DNA of 64,000 nucleotides from Telopea speciosissima (Eukaryota; Streptophyta; Magnoliopsida; Proteales; Proteaceae): NCBI RefSeq assembly GCF_018873765.1, contig NC_057919.1, positions 60,611,484 through 60,675,483 on the forward strand, given 5' to 3'. Made by a program: the position numbers and the translations under genes. The notes beneath the pieces were generated by a model. It ran no database searches, was not told where the DNA came from, and was given only the letters and a program-made list of their open reading frames with translations. Shown here piece by piece: positions 45,461 to 57,264 of the stretch (positions are counted from its first letter, which is position 1; every line of letters starts with the position of its first letter).

Positions 45461-46010
45461 AAGGCCTGATTCAGTATGATTTCTATTTCTATTTCATGGG
45501 GTGATTTCTATTTCGGAAATCTTTTACTTTTTGATTTTTGCACCTTATTTCAATGAAAAAAAAAATCAAATGGAATAGATTTTAATTTTGAAATAAAAAT
45601 TGATTTCACTCTTGCTCTTTAATGAGCACAAGGTTAATTTGATGGGTAATGTAGTAATTTTATACTAAAAATCTAACGCCACTCTTCTTCTCTTGATGGT
45701 TCCCCACCACCATGCCATCACCACCTCCTCGTCGCCGCCAACACCACCACCACCACCATCCTGGCACCACCATCACCACCACCCCTTCTCGGCCCCACCT
45801 CGTCTCCGCTCCGGCCACTATCAACCTCTCCCAAAGAAATATAAAGAATTAATTCTCTGAAATTGAACTTCCATGCGAATTTCTTATTCTTGAAATATTT
45901 CAAACTGATCCAATCAAAACAACTTCAATTTCTTAATTAAAAATCTTTGTTGACTGTTTCATGACATCAATCTGAAATTGAAATAGAAATCATATCAAAT
46001 TTGGCCTTAG
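45461..46010. mobile_element. MITE with TIRs AAGGCC...GATTTCTATTTC
   Basis: The left end AAGGCCTGATTCAGTATGATTTCTATTTC mirrors the right end (in reverse complement AAGGCCAAATTTGATATGATTTC). Contains a GC-rich ACC/ACCACC segment at 45700-45810, unlike its surroundings. The internal block GAGCACAAGGTTAATTTGATG also occurs at 48790 and 53095, where a relative lies in the copine first intron. Confidence 0.6.
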
Positions 46011-46194
46011 ATGAGCGTACGTTTCCTTCAATCACGGTGCAAGAAAACTTTTTTCATCAAAAGAAAAAGAGAGTTTTTGAATAGTGACTTTATGACTGAA
46101 CGCTTGGGTAGGTGAAGTTTTCTCATTAATCTTTGCTTTTGTATTTATTATGCAAAGTCAAAACTACCCTTATCTATTCTGGAAAAAGTTTTAG

Positions 46195-47500
46195 AGAACT
46201 TTTCACATACCTCCACTGAGGTATCACATAATTATAAAAACACTCCTAAGTTTTGGGAAATTCCATGTGCCCTTCTGAGGTTCTTAAAAGTTAACCCATA
46301 CCCTCATTCTGTTAGTTTAAGATTAACAGTGTTAAAATCAAGGGATAAACTGATAAAAATGTCCTTACAAGAAAACAAAAAAGAATAAATTCCGTATTAG
46401 GGTTTGAAAAAAAGGAAGATAAGTTGCAGGTATCCTTCTAGTAAGTTGTTGGTGAGATATTATTCCTTAATTCATTATGTGAAAGTACCCAATACTCAGA
46501 ACAGAGATGCAAGAGAGTTGTAAATTGAAAGAAAACTATAGAAAAGAAAAAAAAAGAAGGGAAGAAAGTATCCACCGTAAAATGGATTTGCATTGAATTG
46601 AATTGAATTGAATTTAGCTCTGTTTACAAATGGCCTGTACTGAAAGATTCTATTGGTAGTTGATGATAGGGTTCTTCAATTCTAGACCAAATTTTGGGTG
46701 GCCACATCAAGCTTCTACTTCTTTATCAAAAAAAAAAAAAAAAATAAAAGCTTCTACTTTGATAAAAGCAAAAAAAAAAAAATGTTAGAGAGGTGTAATT
46801 GAACGTTGTAAGAATCTCTCTGGTTTGGTGAGGTGGGGAATGAAGTGATCATGTGAATATTAATTGCACAATGACACTAATTAATGGGGCCACTACTTCA
46901 CCCCACACTCATTAAATTCAGTTTAGTTTCCTTCCACTTGACTGTGAAAGCATTCATTTGAGTAATGGAGGTAAGTGAAATGAAATGAAATGAAATGAAA
47001 TGAAATGAAACTCTTCCTTTAATGTCAAAGCAGAGGTAGAAATACTTACTCTTCTTATGTAGATAAAATTAATTGAGTGGATTCTTGGTGAAGTTCTCCA
47101 TTTGTCTGAATCCACCTTGAAATTGAAAATGTTAGAGAGGATCTTCGTTATGGGGATGGGTTGGCTTTAGAGGGAAAACTATATGTGATGGACAATCAGC
47201 TTCTTCTTCAGATCGATTTTTAGGAAGGATGTCTGTAACTCATCTTTCTATTTTTTCAAATCCAAAACGATTTGGAAAGATGAGTTACACGTCTTTTTTT
47301 CCTTATAAGGGCATTTTTGTTATTTTACCCTTTGATTTGAACACTTTAATCCTAAACTAACGGAATGTAGGCATGAAGGCATGAAGGCATGTGTTAACTT
47401 TTAAAAACTTAAGGAGAGCACACAAAATTTCCCAAAACTGGGGTGTTTTTATAACAACTTGATACCTCAAGAGAGGTATATGGAAATCGATTCACAAATA
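46195..47500. mobile_element. Non-autonomous element with about 180-bp TIRs (Mutator-like)
   Basis: The left terminus (CACATACCTCCACTGAGGTATC, TAAAAACACTCC, AGTTTTGGGAAATT, GTTAGTTTAnGATTAA) matches the reverse complement of the right terminus (CATATACCTCTCTTGAGG, TAAAAACACCCC, AGTTTTGGGAAATT, GTTAGTTTAGGATTAA). The long TIRs are Mutator-like. A GAAAT pentanucleotide run lies near 46977-47010 and a GGCATGAA triplication near 47365-47390. No transposase; the interior does not resemble a known gene. It ends within about 500 bases of the copine start codon. Confidence 0.6.
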
Positions 47501-47509
47501 CCCTCGTAG

Positions 47510-48015
47510 GTTATAGTATTTTCAAAGAATACCAAACACGGTTTACACTTTACACTTTACATTTATCTGATCCTTCTCACCAGGGCAACACTATCTATAA
47601 GCTCCTCTCTTCAAGAGTTCCAAGTATTTCGTAGGAAGATTTTGAATCCAAAGCTTCTCTTTTAAAATTGTGAATTGCGGGAAAATCAAATACCCAACTC
47701 AACAACTCGATTTAGCAGAGCAATTCAGTTATTGGCAGATACAGCAATACTCTGCTTGCTTCAGTTGATTGGTTTTGCTGTTTGGGAATTTTCAAGAAAA
47801 GTAGATTTTCTGCTTTGTGCTGAAGTTTGGAACTTCCCTATTTTAGTGAAGATATAATTATGGAATGGACGTTTCTCTTTCTCTAAAAGATACCCTCTAC
47901 GGTTGAAATTCCAGAGCATTTGTAGCAAGAAACGGATATTCAAGAAACCCTCCTACTTCCGTTCCCCTAAAGCACTGACCCTCTTGTTCACAGTAGACGG
48001 AGAGAGAGAGAGAGA
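47510..48015 (+). promoter_or_regulatory. Promoter-proximal region and 5' leader of the copine
   Basis: The last part, from 47745, is repeated at 52052-52318. It contains possible TATA-like CTATCTATAAGC at about 47590, and a GA-rich run right before the ATG at 48016. Only unit A has the upstream part (before 47745), so unit B lacks the promoter-proximal sequence. Confidence 0.4.
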
Positions 48016-48177
48016 ATGGGTGGGTGCTTTTCGGACAGAAAGGGAGGACAACAGGCTATAGGAGGGGCACAACAAAGGCCCATGGCCATGAGCGATGAAA
48101 GAGCTGCTGAACCCAATGATGCAGTTGATTACTTCTTCAGGGCTCGCGGTTATCATGGCCTCTTCACCCAACTCGAG
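48016..48177 (+). CDS. Copine (BON family), first coding exon, partial gene
   Basis: 54 codons from MGGCFSDRKGGQQAIGG to ARGYHGLFTQLE, ending at a GAG|GTATTT donor. The MGGC start is a typical N-myristoylation signal. The NDAVDYFFRARGYHGLFTQ segment precedes the first C2 domain in plant copines (BONZAI), which are membrane-associated Ca2+-dependent proteins restraining plant immune responses. The MGGC-x-S and KGG-x-QAIGG pattern most resembles BON3 as I remember it, as opposed to the MGNCCSD start of BON1. The following C2 exons are not in the window: the intron runs into unit B and then retroelements. The gene may continue past 64000 or be truncated. Identical in sequence to the exon in unit B. 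Confidence 0.7.
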
Positions 48178-49784
48178 GTATTTACTATTCATCTGGGTTC
48201 TCTCTTCTTTACCCAAAAAAAACTAGAACACAACAAGAAAGAGAAAACTAAGGCTAAGGTTAGAGGGATTACTGTTTTCACTGCGCCCCCAATAAGATGT
48301 TGCCCTACTTTGCAACGTGTATATTAGAACTAAAGGTGATGATTCATGCTTAACTGTTGTTGCAACTTCTGTAGAATTGATTATGGCATTGAAATGAGTT
48401 TCATGTCCTTTGTTGAGGAAGGGACACGTGATGCTGCATGGGGGTATTCTCCTAAATGGAAAGAAGATAAGAATGAGCAATATATGACATGTCACATTCT
48501 GCTTGTGTGGCCAGTCATATGCTGGAAATTGGGAACATCTTTTCTTCATATTAAGGCCCTGCATGATAACACTTTTGTTTCTCTATTTCTCTATTTTTCT
48601 TTTTGTTTGTGGAAAAAAAGAAGAAGAATAGAATTCCGTTTGTTACTACCAGTTCATTTTTTAATTCATGGGAATGAACCAGTTACAAAAAATTGCTGAG
48701 AATTAGAGAAATAGAAGCTTTAATTTAGAATTTCTTTATTCCAGAAAGAAAGGGGAGAAATAGGGGGGGGGGGGGGAGAGGAGTTGCTCTTTAGTGAGCA
48801 CATGGTTAATTTGATTTGATGGTCAAAGGAGTAATTTCATTTTCAAAATAAAACACCACCTCCTCGAATTTAAATTTACTATGCGTTACCAAACACCTCT
48901 TTTTGTCAAGAAATTTGGCCCAGTAATAGAAATACAAAAAGTTATCCTTGGAATAGAAAAATAGCCAAGAAATAGAAGTGTTATAATGTAGGACCTTAGG
49001 GTCTAGCAATTCTATGAATTTTTACTAGATGGTTCATGTTACACTAAGTAAGAGTAGACAGATGCGAACAAATAATTCCTTCTTTGTGCATCATGATAGC
49101 TACCTCATTGGGTGATGTGTTATGGATTTTGGTATTGGCTTGTGGATAAGGTGTGGAATCTCTGATCTGGTCGGATGAACATGAACAGTTAGCAACCAGG
49201 TTCAGCTGACCATTCCAACTTGTTTAATAGACAAATTGTGAATCCAATATTTATTCTTGGAGACCAGGCCAGCCCTCTGACCCAACTTGGTATTTGCTAG
49301 AAAACCAGGTTGCTCACAATGTTTATGTTTTTAGTTGTCTTCACTCTTCCGGGCCTAACCTGTTTCCACCCCTTACTTGGTGGTTTTGGCCCCATTCAAT
49401 TGTGCAATATCTAGCCACTTACAGGAGATAACATTGTGTCCTTTCAGTTTATGTTGGCCTTTTATTTTGGAGGTTTGATACAAACACTTATCATTACCCT
49501 GGGATTGAAATATTAGGACAAACAATAAATCTTACTGTCCAAGTTGAACTTGCTCAAATTTGACAAGAAGCATTTTCATTTGTCATACTCTCCAAGTAAA
49601 CCTTAAGTTTCCCCCCCTCCCACAGTCAAACCTCTTCCCTAGCCACACTGTCTAGGCTAATGTATGATTGAAAAGAATTAAATTGTAATAGTATCAAAAC
49701 TTTACTTTTCTCATCTGTATGCACAATTGTACCAATGATGTGGAATTCTTGTGTTTAGACTTCAGAGTCCATGGAAGTACACTA

Positions 49785-50110
49785 TAGTTTTTTTTTTTTT
49801 TTAATTTTTATAGATAACAAGAGGCTTTACTGATAAAGTACAAAGTAGAGGACAACAACAAAAGGCCAAAATCTAGGACCCAAAGGAAGGGACTAAACAA
49901 TGAGATAGTGACCAAATACAGAGATTCCTTATCCAACTCATTAACACAAGAGTTTGCAAATCTTATCCTCCAAGAGAACAAGAACTCCCCTTTAGCACAT
50001 ACAACCCTAGCTTTCCTAATAACAGACAGAGTATCGCCAGAGCAGGAAAATATAGTTTATTTTGCTTCCACTTCGTACCATGGACTTTTGGATGAGACTT
50101 GAGAGTGGAA
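49785..50110 (-). pseudogene. LINE 3'-end remnant in the copine intron (unit A)
   Basis: Minus-strand tail: RIRFANSCVNELDKESLYLV and DFGLLLLSSTLYF followed by a poly-A (plus strand T tract 49787-49802). This kind of Leu/Ser-rich terminus plus poly-A is common at plant LINE 3' ends. The same remnant is in unit B at 54082-54410, so it predates the duplication. Confidence 0.45.
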
Positions 50111-50512
50111 CTTACTGTTGTACTGGCCTCAACATTGAGAGGGGGTGAATCAGTGTGTATAAAAACTTTCCCCTTTTTTAACTAGCTATTGGTACGGTAA
50201 CTGTTGTAGTATGAACCTGCAAACATAAACTGGCTGGTGCTGACCAATTTTACCAGTCACACACAGTCGTATGCACTCTTGCCTCTCAACAATATGGCCA
50301 GGCTACCAAGAATCACTCTGCAAGCAAACACATACTCCTACATCCAATAACAAAATAGCATAGATACACACAACACCAATTATACGTGGCCTGGCAATTT
50401 GCCTATGCCCACGAAGCAATACCCTTGTAGGGTTTCGTATTTGCTCGATACACTATTATTCTTTTCAATCGCAACAATGGTTCAGGAGAGTCTCCTACTT
50501 ATGTTCTTGATC

Positions 50513-52045
50513 TTTTTGTTTTTGGGTGAATAAAAAATCCATTACCAAAGGAAGAAAAAAGAAAGAACAGGAGGCCCCAAGAGGGGAAAAGAAAGAAAAC
50601 AGGACGCCCAACCCCAGCTTAGTTGGAGAGGTCCAAAGCAACAAAAGAAACATTATAAAGGCCCCAGGAATCAACAATAAGCCTGTTCTTAGGGGTATCT
50701 AAGCATTGGGAAGAAGCCATAGAGGATATCTTTGCAGAGATCTCAAAGGAGATGGAATCCCAAATCTGCCTGTAAGATCTAGAGTTGGAGGTCCATTTCC
50801 TGACATTGCGCTCCATCCAAATGTGGTTTAGGGTTGCACAAAAAGCCAATCTGCCCACACAGTCACATAGGCAAGAGCCTGCAAAGTACTTGGCAATCCA
50901 TTGCCATTCTCTGGGAAAGGGCCGGATACGTCTCTGAGTAGGCCAGCACTTGAAGAGGATGCCTTTCCAGATAGCTTTGGTGGTGGGGCACTCAAAGAAA
51001 AGGTGATTCAGATCTTCATCATTGTTCCAGCAAAGACAACAAGTAGGAGACACAAGGATCTGCCGGCTACGAAGAAAAGCCTGAGTTGGGAGGCAATTGT
51101 TGAAGATTCTCCAGGCAGTGAAGCTGTGCCGAGGGATGTGGTGTTTGAACCAAATGAGCTTGTACCAGGGGACCACCGGGGCTTTTAAGCGAATGTAGTT
51201 CTAGGCCACTTTGGAAGAAAACACACATGGCTTGTCTGTTGACCAAATAACACAATCTCCCCTTGTCCTCTGCCTTTTGGAAATAGATGGGAGATCATTC
51301 CAAAAAGTGGCAAGAGCAGGGGTAGGGGGGGAGGGAGTCCAGCCGTCTGAATCAAGGATGTCTGCCACCAAGGAGAGCCTATGGAGACCTGAGGCATAGA
51401 TGGTTCTCGGGGTGACCAAGTGAAGAAGAATTCCCCTCGGGTGCCAATTGTCCAGCCAAAGAAAAGTAGAGCCTCCATCTCCAATCTGGGAGCGAATGGC
51501 CTGGTGAACCAGCTGGCGGCAGGAGAGGATTTTGTGCCAGACCCAAGAGGCTTCAGAAGAAAGAGTGGCAGTCCAAATGGAGTTCTGGCGCAAAGGCCCG
51601 GAGTAGATCCAATCCACCCAAATGCTTTTCTTCTTTGAGGCAACATTCCAGAGAAGCTTAATGATGCCGGCTGTATTAACTTCTTTGATCCTTCTAATGC
51701 CTAACCCTCCTTCTTTCTTTGGAAGGCACACTGCCGCCCAGCTGAGAGGATGAAGGTACCGAGAGGAATCTGAACCCTTCCAGAGAAAAGAAGCCATGAG
51801 AGCTTCTAAGGACTTGACAATGGACTGGGGAAGGGCAAAGAAGCCCGACCAGTAGATGTGCGAAGCCTCCAGAACTGATCTAATAATAACCAATCTTCCT
51901 GCATAGAAGAGAAGCTTGCCTTTCCAAAGCTGAAGTCTTTTCCGGATCAGATCTAGCATGGGGCTGCAGTGATGGGCAGTGAGCCTAGCTGGAATGAGGG
52001 GGAGCCCTAAGTACTTGACCGGCAGCCTGCATTCAAAGAAGCCAG
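50513..52045 (-). mobile_element. LINE 2, 5'-truncated, between the two 2.77-kb repeats
   Basis: 3' end at 50513 (A-rich tail, T-rich on the plus strand). 5' truncation at about 52045-52051. It abuts unit A on one side and unit B on the other with no extra host sequence. CTTGATC occurs at both junctions (50506-50512 and 52046-52052). It encodes only the last part of ORF2 and has few lesions, so it is young. Confidence 0.9.
50619..52045 (-). pseudogene. LINE 2 ORF2 C-terminal part (RT end, zf-RVT)
   Basis: Starts in the RT region (GFFECRLPVKYLGLPLIPAR), then KRLQLWKGKLLFYAGRLVII, LEALMASFLWKGSDSSRYLH, KKEGGLGIRRIKEVNTAGII, DGGSTFLWLDNWHPRGILL. After one TAG at 51201 (a Trp position in relatives, by my reading) it continues WYKLIWFKHHIPRHSFTAWR, CCLCWNNDEDLNHLFFECP (zf-RVT), ending ALDLSN. 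Part of the frame between 51960 and 52045 needs no ATG because the element is 5'-truncated. Confidence 0.9.
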
Positions 52046-52318
52046 CTTGATCAATACTCTGCTTGCTTCAGGTGATTGGTTTTGCTGTTTGGGAATTTTC
52101 AAGAAAAGTAGAGTTTCTGCTTTGTGCTGAAGTTTGGAACTTCCCTATTTTAGTGAAGATATAATTATGGAAAGGCCGTTTCTCTTTCTCTAAAAGATAC
52201 CCTCTACAGTTGAAATTCCAGAGCATTTGTAGCAAGAAACGGATATTCAAGAAACCCTTCTACTTCCATTCCCCTAAAGCACTGACCCTCTTGTTCACAG
52301 TAGACGGAGAGAGAGAGA

Positions 52319-52480
52319 ATGGGTGGGTGCTTTTCGGACAGAAAGGGAGGACAACAGGCTATAGGAGGGGCACAACAAAGGCCCATGGCCATGAGCGATG
52401 AAAGAGCTGCTGAACCCAATGATGCAGTTGATTACTTCTTCAGGGCTCGCGGTTATCATGGCCTCTTCACCCAACTCGAG
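52319..52480 (+). pseudogene. Duplicate copine first coding exon (unit B)
   Basis: Encodes the same 54 residues as 48016-48177 and keeps the GAG|GTATTT donor. It lacks the promoter-proximal sequence of unit A; instead, LINE 2 lies 270 bases upstream. It could be an extra exon of the same gene or a non-functional copy, depending on where the remaining exons lie. Confidence 0.7.
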
Positions 52481-54081
52481 GTATTTACTATTCATCTGGG
52501 TTCTCTCTTCTTTACCCAAAAAAGACTAGAACAGAAGAAGAAAGAGAAAACTAAGGCTAAGGTTAGAGGGATTACTGTTTTCACTGTGTCCCCAATAAGA
52601 TGTTGCCCTACTTTGCAACGTGTATATTAGAACTAAAGGTGATGATTCATGCTTAACTGTTGTTGAAACTTCTGTAGAATTGATTATGGCATTGAAATGA
52701 GTTTCATGTCCTTTGTTGAGGAAGGGACACATGATGCTGCATGGGGGTATTCTCCTAAATGGAAAGAAGATAAGAATGAGCAATATATGACATGTCACAT
52801 TCTGCTTGTGTGGCCAGTCATATGCTGGAAATTGGGAACATCTTTTCTTGATATTAAGGCCCTGCATTATAACACTTTTGTTTCTCTATTTCTCTATTTT
52901 TCTTTTTGTTTGTGGAAAAAAAGAAGAAGAATAGAATTCCGTTTGTTACTACCAGTTCATTTTTTAATTCATGGGAATGAACCAGTTACAAAAAGTTGCT
53001 GAGAATTAGAGAAATAGAAGCTTTAATTTAGAATTTCTCTATTCCAGAAAGAAAAGGGAGAAATAGGGAGGGGGGAGGGGGAGGAGTTGCTCTTTAGTGA
53101 GCACATGGTTAATTTGATTTGATGGTCAAAGGAGTAGTTTCATTTTCAAAATAAAACACCACCTCCTCGAATTTGAATTTACTATGCATTACCAAACACC
53201 TTTTTTTGTCAAGAAATTTGGCCCGGTAATAGAAATACAAAAAGTTATCCTTGGAATAGAAAAATAGCCAAGAAATAGAAGTGTTATCATGTAGGACCTT
53301 AGGGTCTAGCAATTCTATGAATTTTTACTGGATGGTTCATGTTACACTAAGTAAGAGTAGACAGATGCGAACAAATAATTCCTTCTTTGTGCATCATGAT
53401 AGCTACCTCATTGGGTGATGTGTTATGGATTTTGGTATTGGCTTGTGGAAAGGTGTGGAATCTCTGATCTGGTTGGATGAACATGAACAGTTAGCAACCA
53501 GGTTCAGCTGACCATTCCAACTTGTTTAATAGACAAATTGTGAATCCAATATTTATTCTTGGAGACCAGGCCAGCCCTCTGACCCAACTTGGTATTTGCT
53601 AGAAAACCAGGTTGCTCACAATGTTTATGTTTTTAGTTGTCTTCGCTCTTCCGGGCCTAACCTGTTTCCACCCCTTACTTGGTGGTTTTGGCCCCATTCA
53701 ATTGTGCAATATCTAGCCACTTATAGGAGATAACATTGTGTCCTTTCAGTTTATGTTGGCCTTTTATTTTGGAGGTTTGATACAAGCACTTATCATTACC
53801 CTGGGATTGAAATATTAGGACAAACAATAAATCTTACGTCCAAGTTGAACTTGCTCGAATTTGACAAGAAGCATTTTCATTTGTCATACTCTCCAAGTAA
53901 ACCTTACCCCCCCCGCCAGTCAAATCTCTTCCCTAGCCACACTGTCTAGGCTAATGTATGATTGAAAAGAATTAAATTGTAATAGTATCAAAACTTTACT
54001 TTTCTCATCTGAATGTACAATTGTACCAATGATGTGGAATTCTTGTGTTTAGACTTCAGAGTCCATGGAAGTACAATATAG

Positions 54082-54410
54082 TTTTTTTTTTTTTTTTAAT
54101 TTTTATAGATAACAAGTGGCTTTACGGATAAAGTACAAAGTAGAGGACAACAGCAAAAGGCCAAAATCTAGGACCCAAAGGAAGGAACTAAACAATGAGA
54201 TAGTGACCAAATACAGAGATTCCTTATCCAATCCCCCCCCAGCTAACTCATTAACACAAGAGTTTGCAAATCTTATCCTCAAAGAGAACAAGAACTCCCC
54301 TTGAGCACATAAAACCCTAGCTTTCCTGATAACAGACAAAGTATCGCCAGAGCAGGAAAATATAGTTATTTTGCTTCCACTTCGTACCATGGACTTTTGG
54401 ATGAGACTTG
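54082..54410 (-). pseudogene. LINE 3'-end remnant in the copine intron (unit B)
   Basis: Counterpart of 49785-50110, with a T tract at 54082-54097 on the plus strand. The minus-strand open frame here is a little longer (about 95 codons) than in unit A because of small differences. Confidence 0.45.
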
Positions 54411-54826
54411 AGAGTGGAACTTACTGTTGTACTGGCCTCAACATTGAGAGGGGGTGAATCAGTGTGTATAAAAACTTTCCCCTTTTTTAACTATCTGTTG
54501 GTACGGTAACTGTTGTAGTATGAACTTGCAAACATAGACTGGCTGGTGCTGACCAATTTTACCAGTCACACACAGTCGTATGCACTCTTGCCTCACAACA
54601 ATATGGCCAGGCTACCAGGAAGTGCACACTCACTCTTCAAGCAAACACATACTCCTACATCCAATAACAAAATAGCATAGATACACACAACACCAATTAT
54701 ACGTGGCCTGGCAATTTGCCTATATCCACGAAGCAATACCCTTGTAGGGTTTCGTATTTGCTCGATACACTATTCTTTTCAATCGCAACAATGGTTCCGG
54801 AGAGTCTCCTACTTATGTTCTCGATC

Positions 54827-57264
54827 TTACAAGAACTAGGTCTTCAACTTTAAAGATGAATGGCAAAAAGAAGAATGTTACTGAGGGAAGACTAAAGCAA
54901 ATGCTCCCAAAGTTTAGGAGGGTGGGATTCAGAAAAAGTTCGCCAAGGAAAACTGTTTCCATTGCGGCAAACCGGGTCTTTGGAAGAGAAACTGCAGGAT
55001 CTACTTGGCTACCTTGAAGAAGAAGCCAGAAAAGTATTTTTGAATCTTCTGTCTTAATTGAATCCAATTTGTTGGTTGGACCAATTGACTTATGGTGTGT
55101 GGACTCCAGGTCCACAGTCCATGTTTGCAATATGTTGTAGGGGTTCAAGGAGACAAGAAGATTCCAGAAAATTGAGCTAGATTTGAGAGTCGGTACGAGA
55201 GATGAGGCCAACGTTGTTGTTGTTGGCACATATTTTTGGCGTTTTAATGATATTGGAACCATAGTTTAAATGAATTTTCTTACATTTCTGATTTGAAAAG
55301 GAACATTGTTTCTGTTTCAAAACTGGTTGATACTGGATATTCTTTTTGTTTCAATTTAAATTTTATTATTAAATTGAATGGTCAGTTTGTTACCTCTGAT
55401 TTTAAAGAAAAATGGTATGTATTTTTTGAAATCATTTCCAACTGGAACAATTAGTTTCAGTATGGTAGCAACAAATTTTAAAAGAAAGCAGTCTCCCATA
55501 AATCCCATATACCTATTGCATCTTAGATTAGATCATATTGGAGTAGAAACAATAAATAGGCTGGTTAGGGATGGACCTTTATAAAATCTAAAAGTGCATC
55601 CCTATCCGACTTGTGAATCTTGCCTATAAGGAAAAACAACCAAGAAACCCTTTCCCAAAAGGGTAGAAGGGCCAATGGTGTGTTGGAGTTAATACATTTT
55701 GATGTCTGTGGTCCCATAAGTATTTAGATCTGTTACGAATATGAATATTTTGTTATGTTCATAGTTGATTACTCTCATTTTTTTTTGGGTAAATGTTGAT
55801 TACTCTCATTTACTCTCAATTGCCATTGGCCTTTTGGGGTTTCACATTAGAGATGACTATTTACATATTGGATAGGATTCGAACTGAGTTTGTACCTATA
55901 GCACCCTCTGAGTTGTGGAATGAGTGTAAGCCTGGTTTACAACACTTGAGAGTGTGGGGCTGTATTGCACATATGAACAGGCAGCTCACAGATGAATTGG
56001 AATCCAACACAGATAGGTGTCATTTTGGGATACCCTAAATGCACCATATGATATTATCTTATAGCCTTATAGATCAAAAGGTGTTTGTTAGCAAGCACAT
56101 AATGTTTTTCTAATAGGATCTCATCACTCCTAGATCAGATTCAGTGATCTTTAATGAATTATCCCGTGATGAATTATTTTCGGTTCTGATTGAACATAAC
56201 TCTGATACTCCCAAATCTGTGGAACAACCTAGTATGGCTCGTTGTTCTGGGAGGTATGTTAAACCTCTAGTTCGTTATACCCTCACAGAGGACGACAAAA
56301 AAGTAGAAGAGTTTCTTATAGTGTCTGACTCTTTGGATTCGGATTCCAATAACTTCTTTGAGGCAATAAAGGATGTGGATGCAGACCGATGGAATGAAGC
56401 TATGTGCTCTAAAATGGATTCTATGTATTCCAACCAGGTCTAGACTCTTGTTGATCCACCATAGGGTGTAAAACCCATTCAATGTCAGTGGATCTACAAT
56501 AGAAAGAAAGGTGTGAATGGGAAAGTAGAAGAGGAGCAAGTTATTGAGCTCTATATATGGTCTCAAGCAAGCTTCTAGGAGCTGGAACATCCGTTTTAAT
56601 TAGAAAGCCGAAACATTCGGTTTTGAGCAAAACATGGATGAACTTGCGTTTATACTTATATAAAAAAGGGCGTACTCAATGCACGAGGCTCCCACCACTG
56701 TGGGTTTTGCGGAGGGTCATAATGTACATAGCCTTACCCCTGCTTTTGTAGAGAGGTTGTTTCTAGGTCCTATATGTAGATGACATATAATTGATTGGGA
56801 ATGATGTGGGTATGCTTTCATCTATCAAAATGTCATTGTCCTCAAATTTCTCAATAAAGGACTTATAAGAGACAAGTTACATCCTAGGTATTAAAATTGT
56901 GAGAGATTGCAAGAGTTAGATGTTGGGAAAGAATACAGTCGTATGGAGAAAATATGCCAAGCAGAAGTTGACAGTTGACTCTGCTATACGTGGAGTCATA
57001 GTATCATCTCATTAAGGAGATCATACAATGTGGTGATATTTGTATTGTCAAAAATCACACTACAGACAATTTGTCAGATCCCTTAACAAAAGAACTGACA
57101 CATATTGTATTCGACAGACATGTTGAGAACATGTGTATTAAATAAGTAAGACATTGGCTTTAATGTTACAAGTGGGTGATTGTTGGATATGTGTGTCTTT
57201 CAAAGCTTATTTAAGCGTATTAATTTGCATTATCATTTTATGTGCGATGGGTTGTCCTAATGTT
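54827..57264 (+). mobile_element. Decayed Ty1/copia fragment (copia 2)
   Basis: Plus strand; no intact frame. In order: gag zinc knuckle CFHCGKPGLWKRNC (the knuckle His is Leu); protease-like WCVDSRSTVHVCNM (DSGS expected); GAG-pre-integrase YLLHLRLDHIGVETINRLV; integrase C-terminus LWNECKPGLQHLRVWGCIAH; RT pieces (DVDADRWNEAMCSKMDSMYS; QCQWIYNRKKGVNGKVEE; GLKQASRSW; a YVDDI-type box near 56775); and the RNase H end with LTKELTHIVFDRHVENMCIK. A polypurine GTTACAAGTGGGTGATTG is followed by an LTR start TGTTGGATATGTGTG at about 57183, truncated at about 57264. Begins abruptly at the end of unit B; no 5' LTR. It contains an Au-like SINE. Confidence 0.85.
56660..56768 (-). mobile_element. Au-like SINE fragment
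   Basis: Plus strand: AAAAAGGGCGTACTC, GCACGAGGCTCCC, TGTACATAGCCTTACCCCTGC, GAGAGGTTGTTTC. This matches the 3' half of tRNA-derived Au SINEs (read in reverse) as I know them and also the SINE at 63817-63973. It lacks the tRNA-like head. It interrupts the copia 2 RT just before its YVDD-type box. Confidence 0.75.

Larger units (their letters stand above)
47745..50512 (+). repeat. 2.77-kb direct repeat, unit A
   Basis: Begins CAATACTCTGCTTGCTTCAG and ends TTATGTTCTTGATC. It matches 52052-54826 closely throughout, with scattered substitutions, short indels and homopolymer length changes (for example the G tract near 48765). Covers part of the copine leader, its first coding exon and 2.3 kb of intron. 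Confidence 0.93.
52052..54826 (+). repeat. 2.77-kb direct repeat, unit B
   Basis: Same start CAATACTCTGCTTGCTTCAG and end TTATGTTCTCGATC as unit A. Ends where copia 2 sequence begins. Confidence 0.93.

Noticed and set aside
48223-48699. Open frames on both strands in the copine first intron (also 52526-53002)
   Set aside because: They follow the GTATTT donor, lie in intron sequence, and lack similarity; their preservation in both units only reflects the recent duplication.
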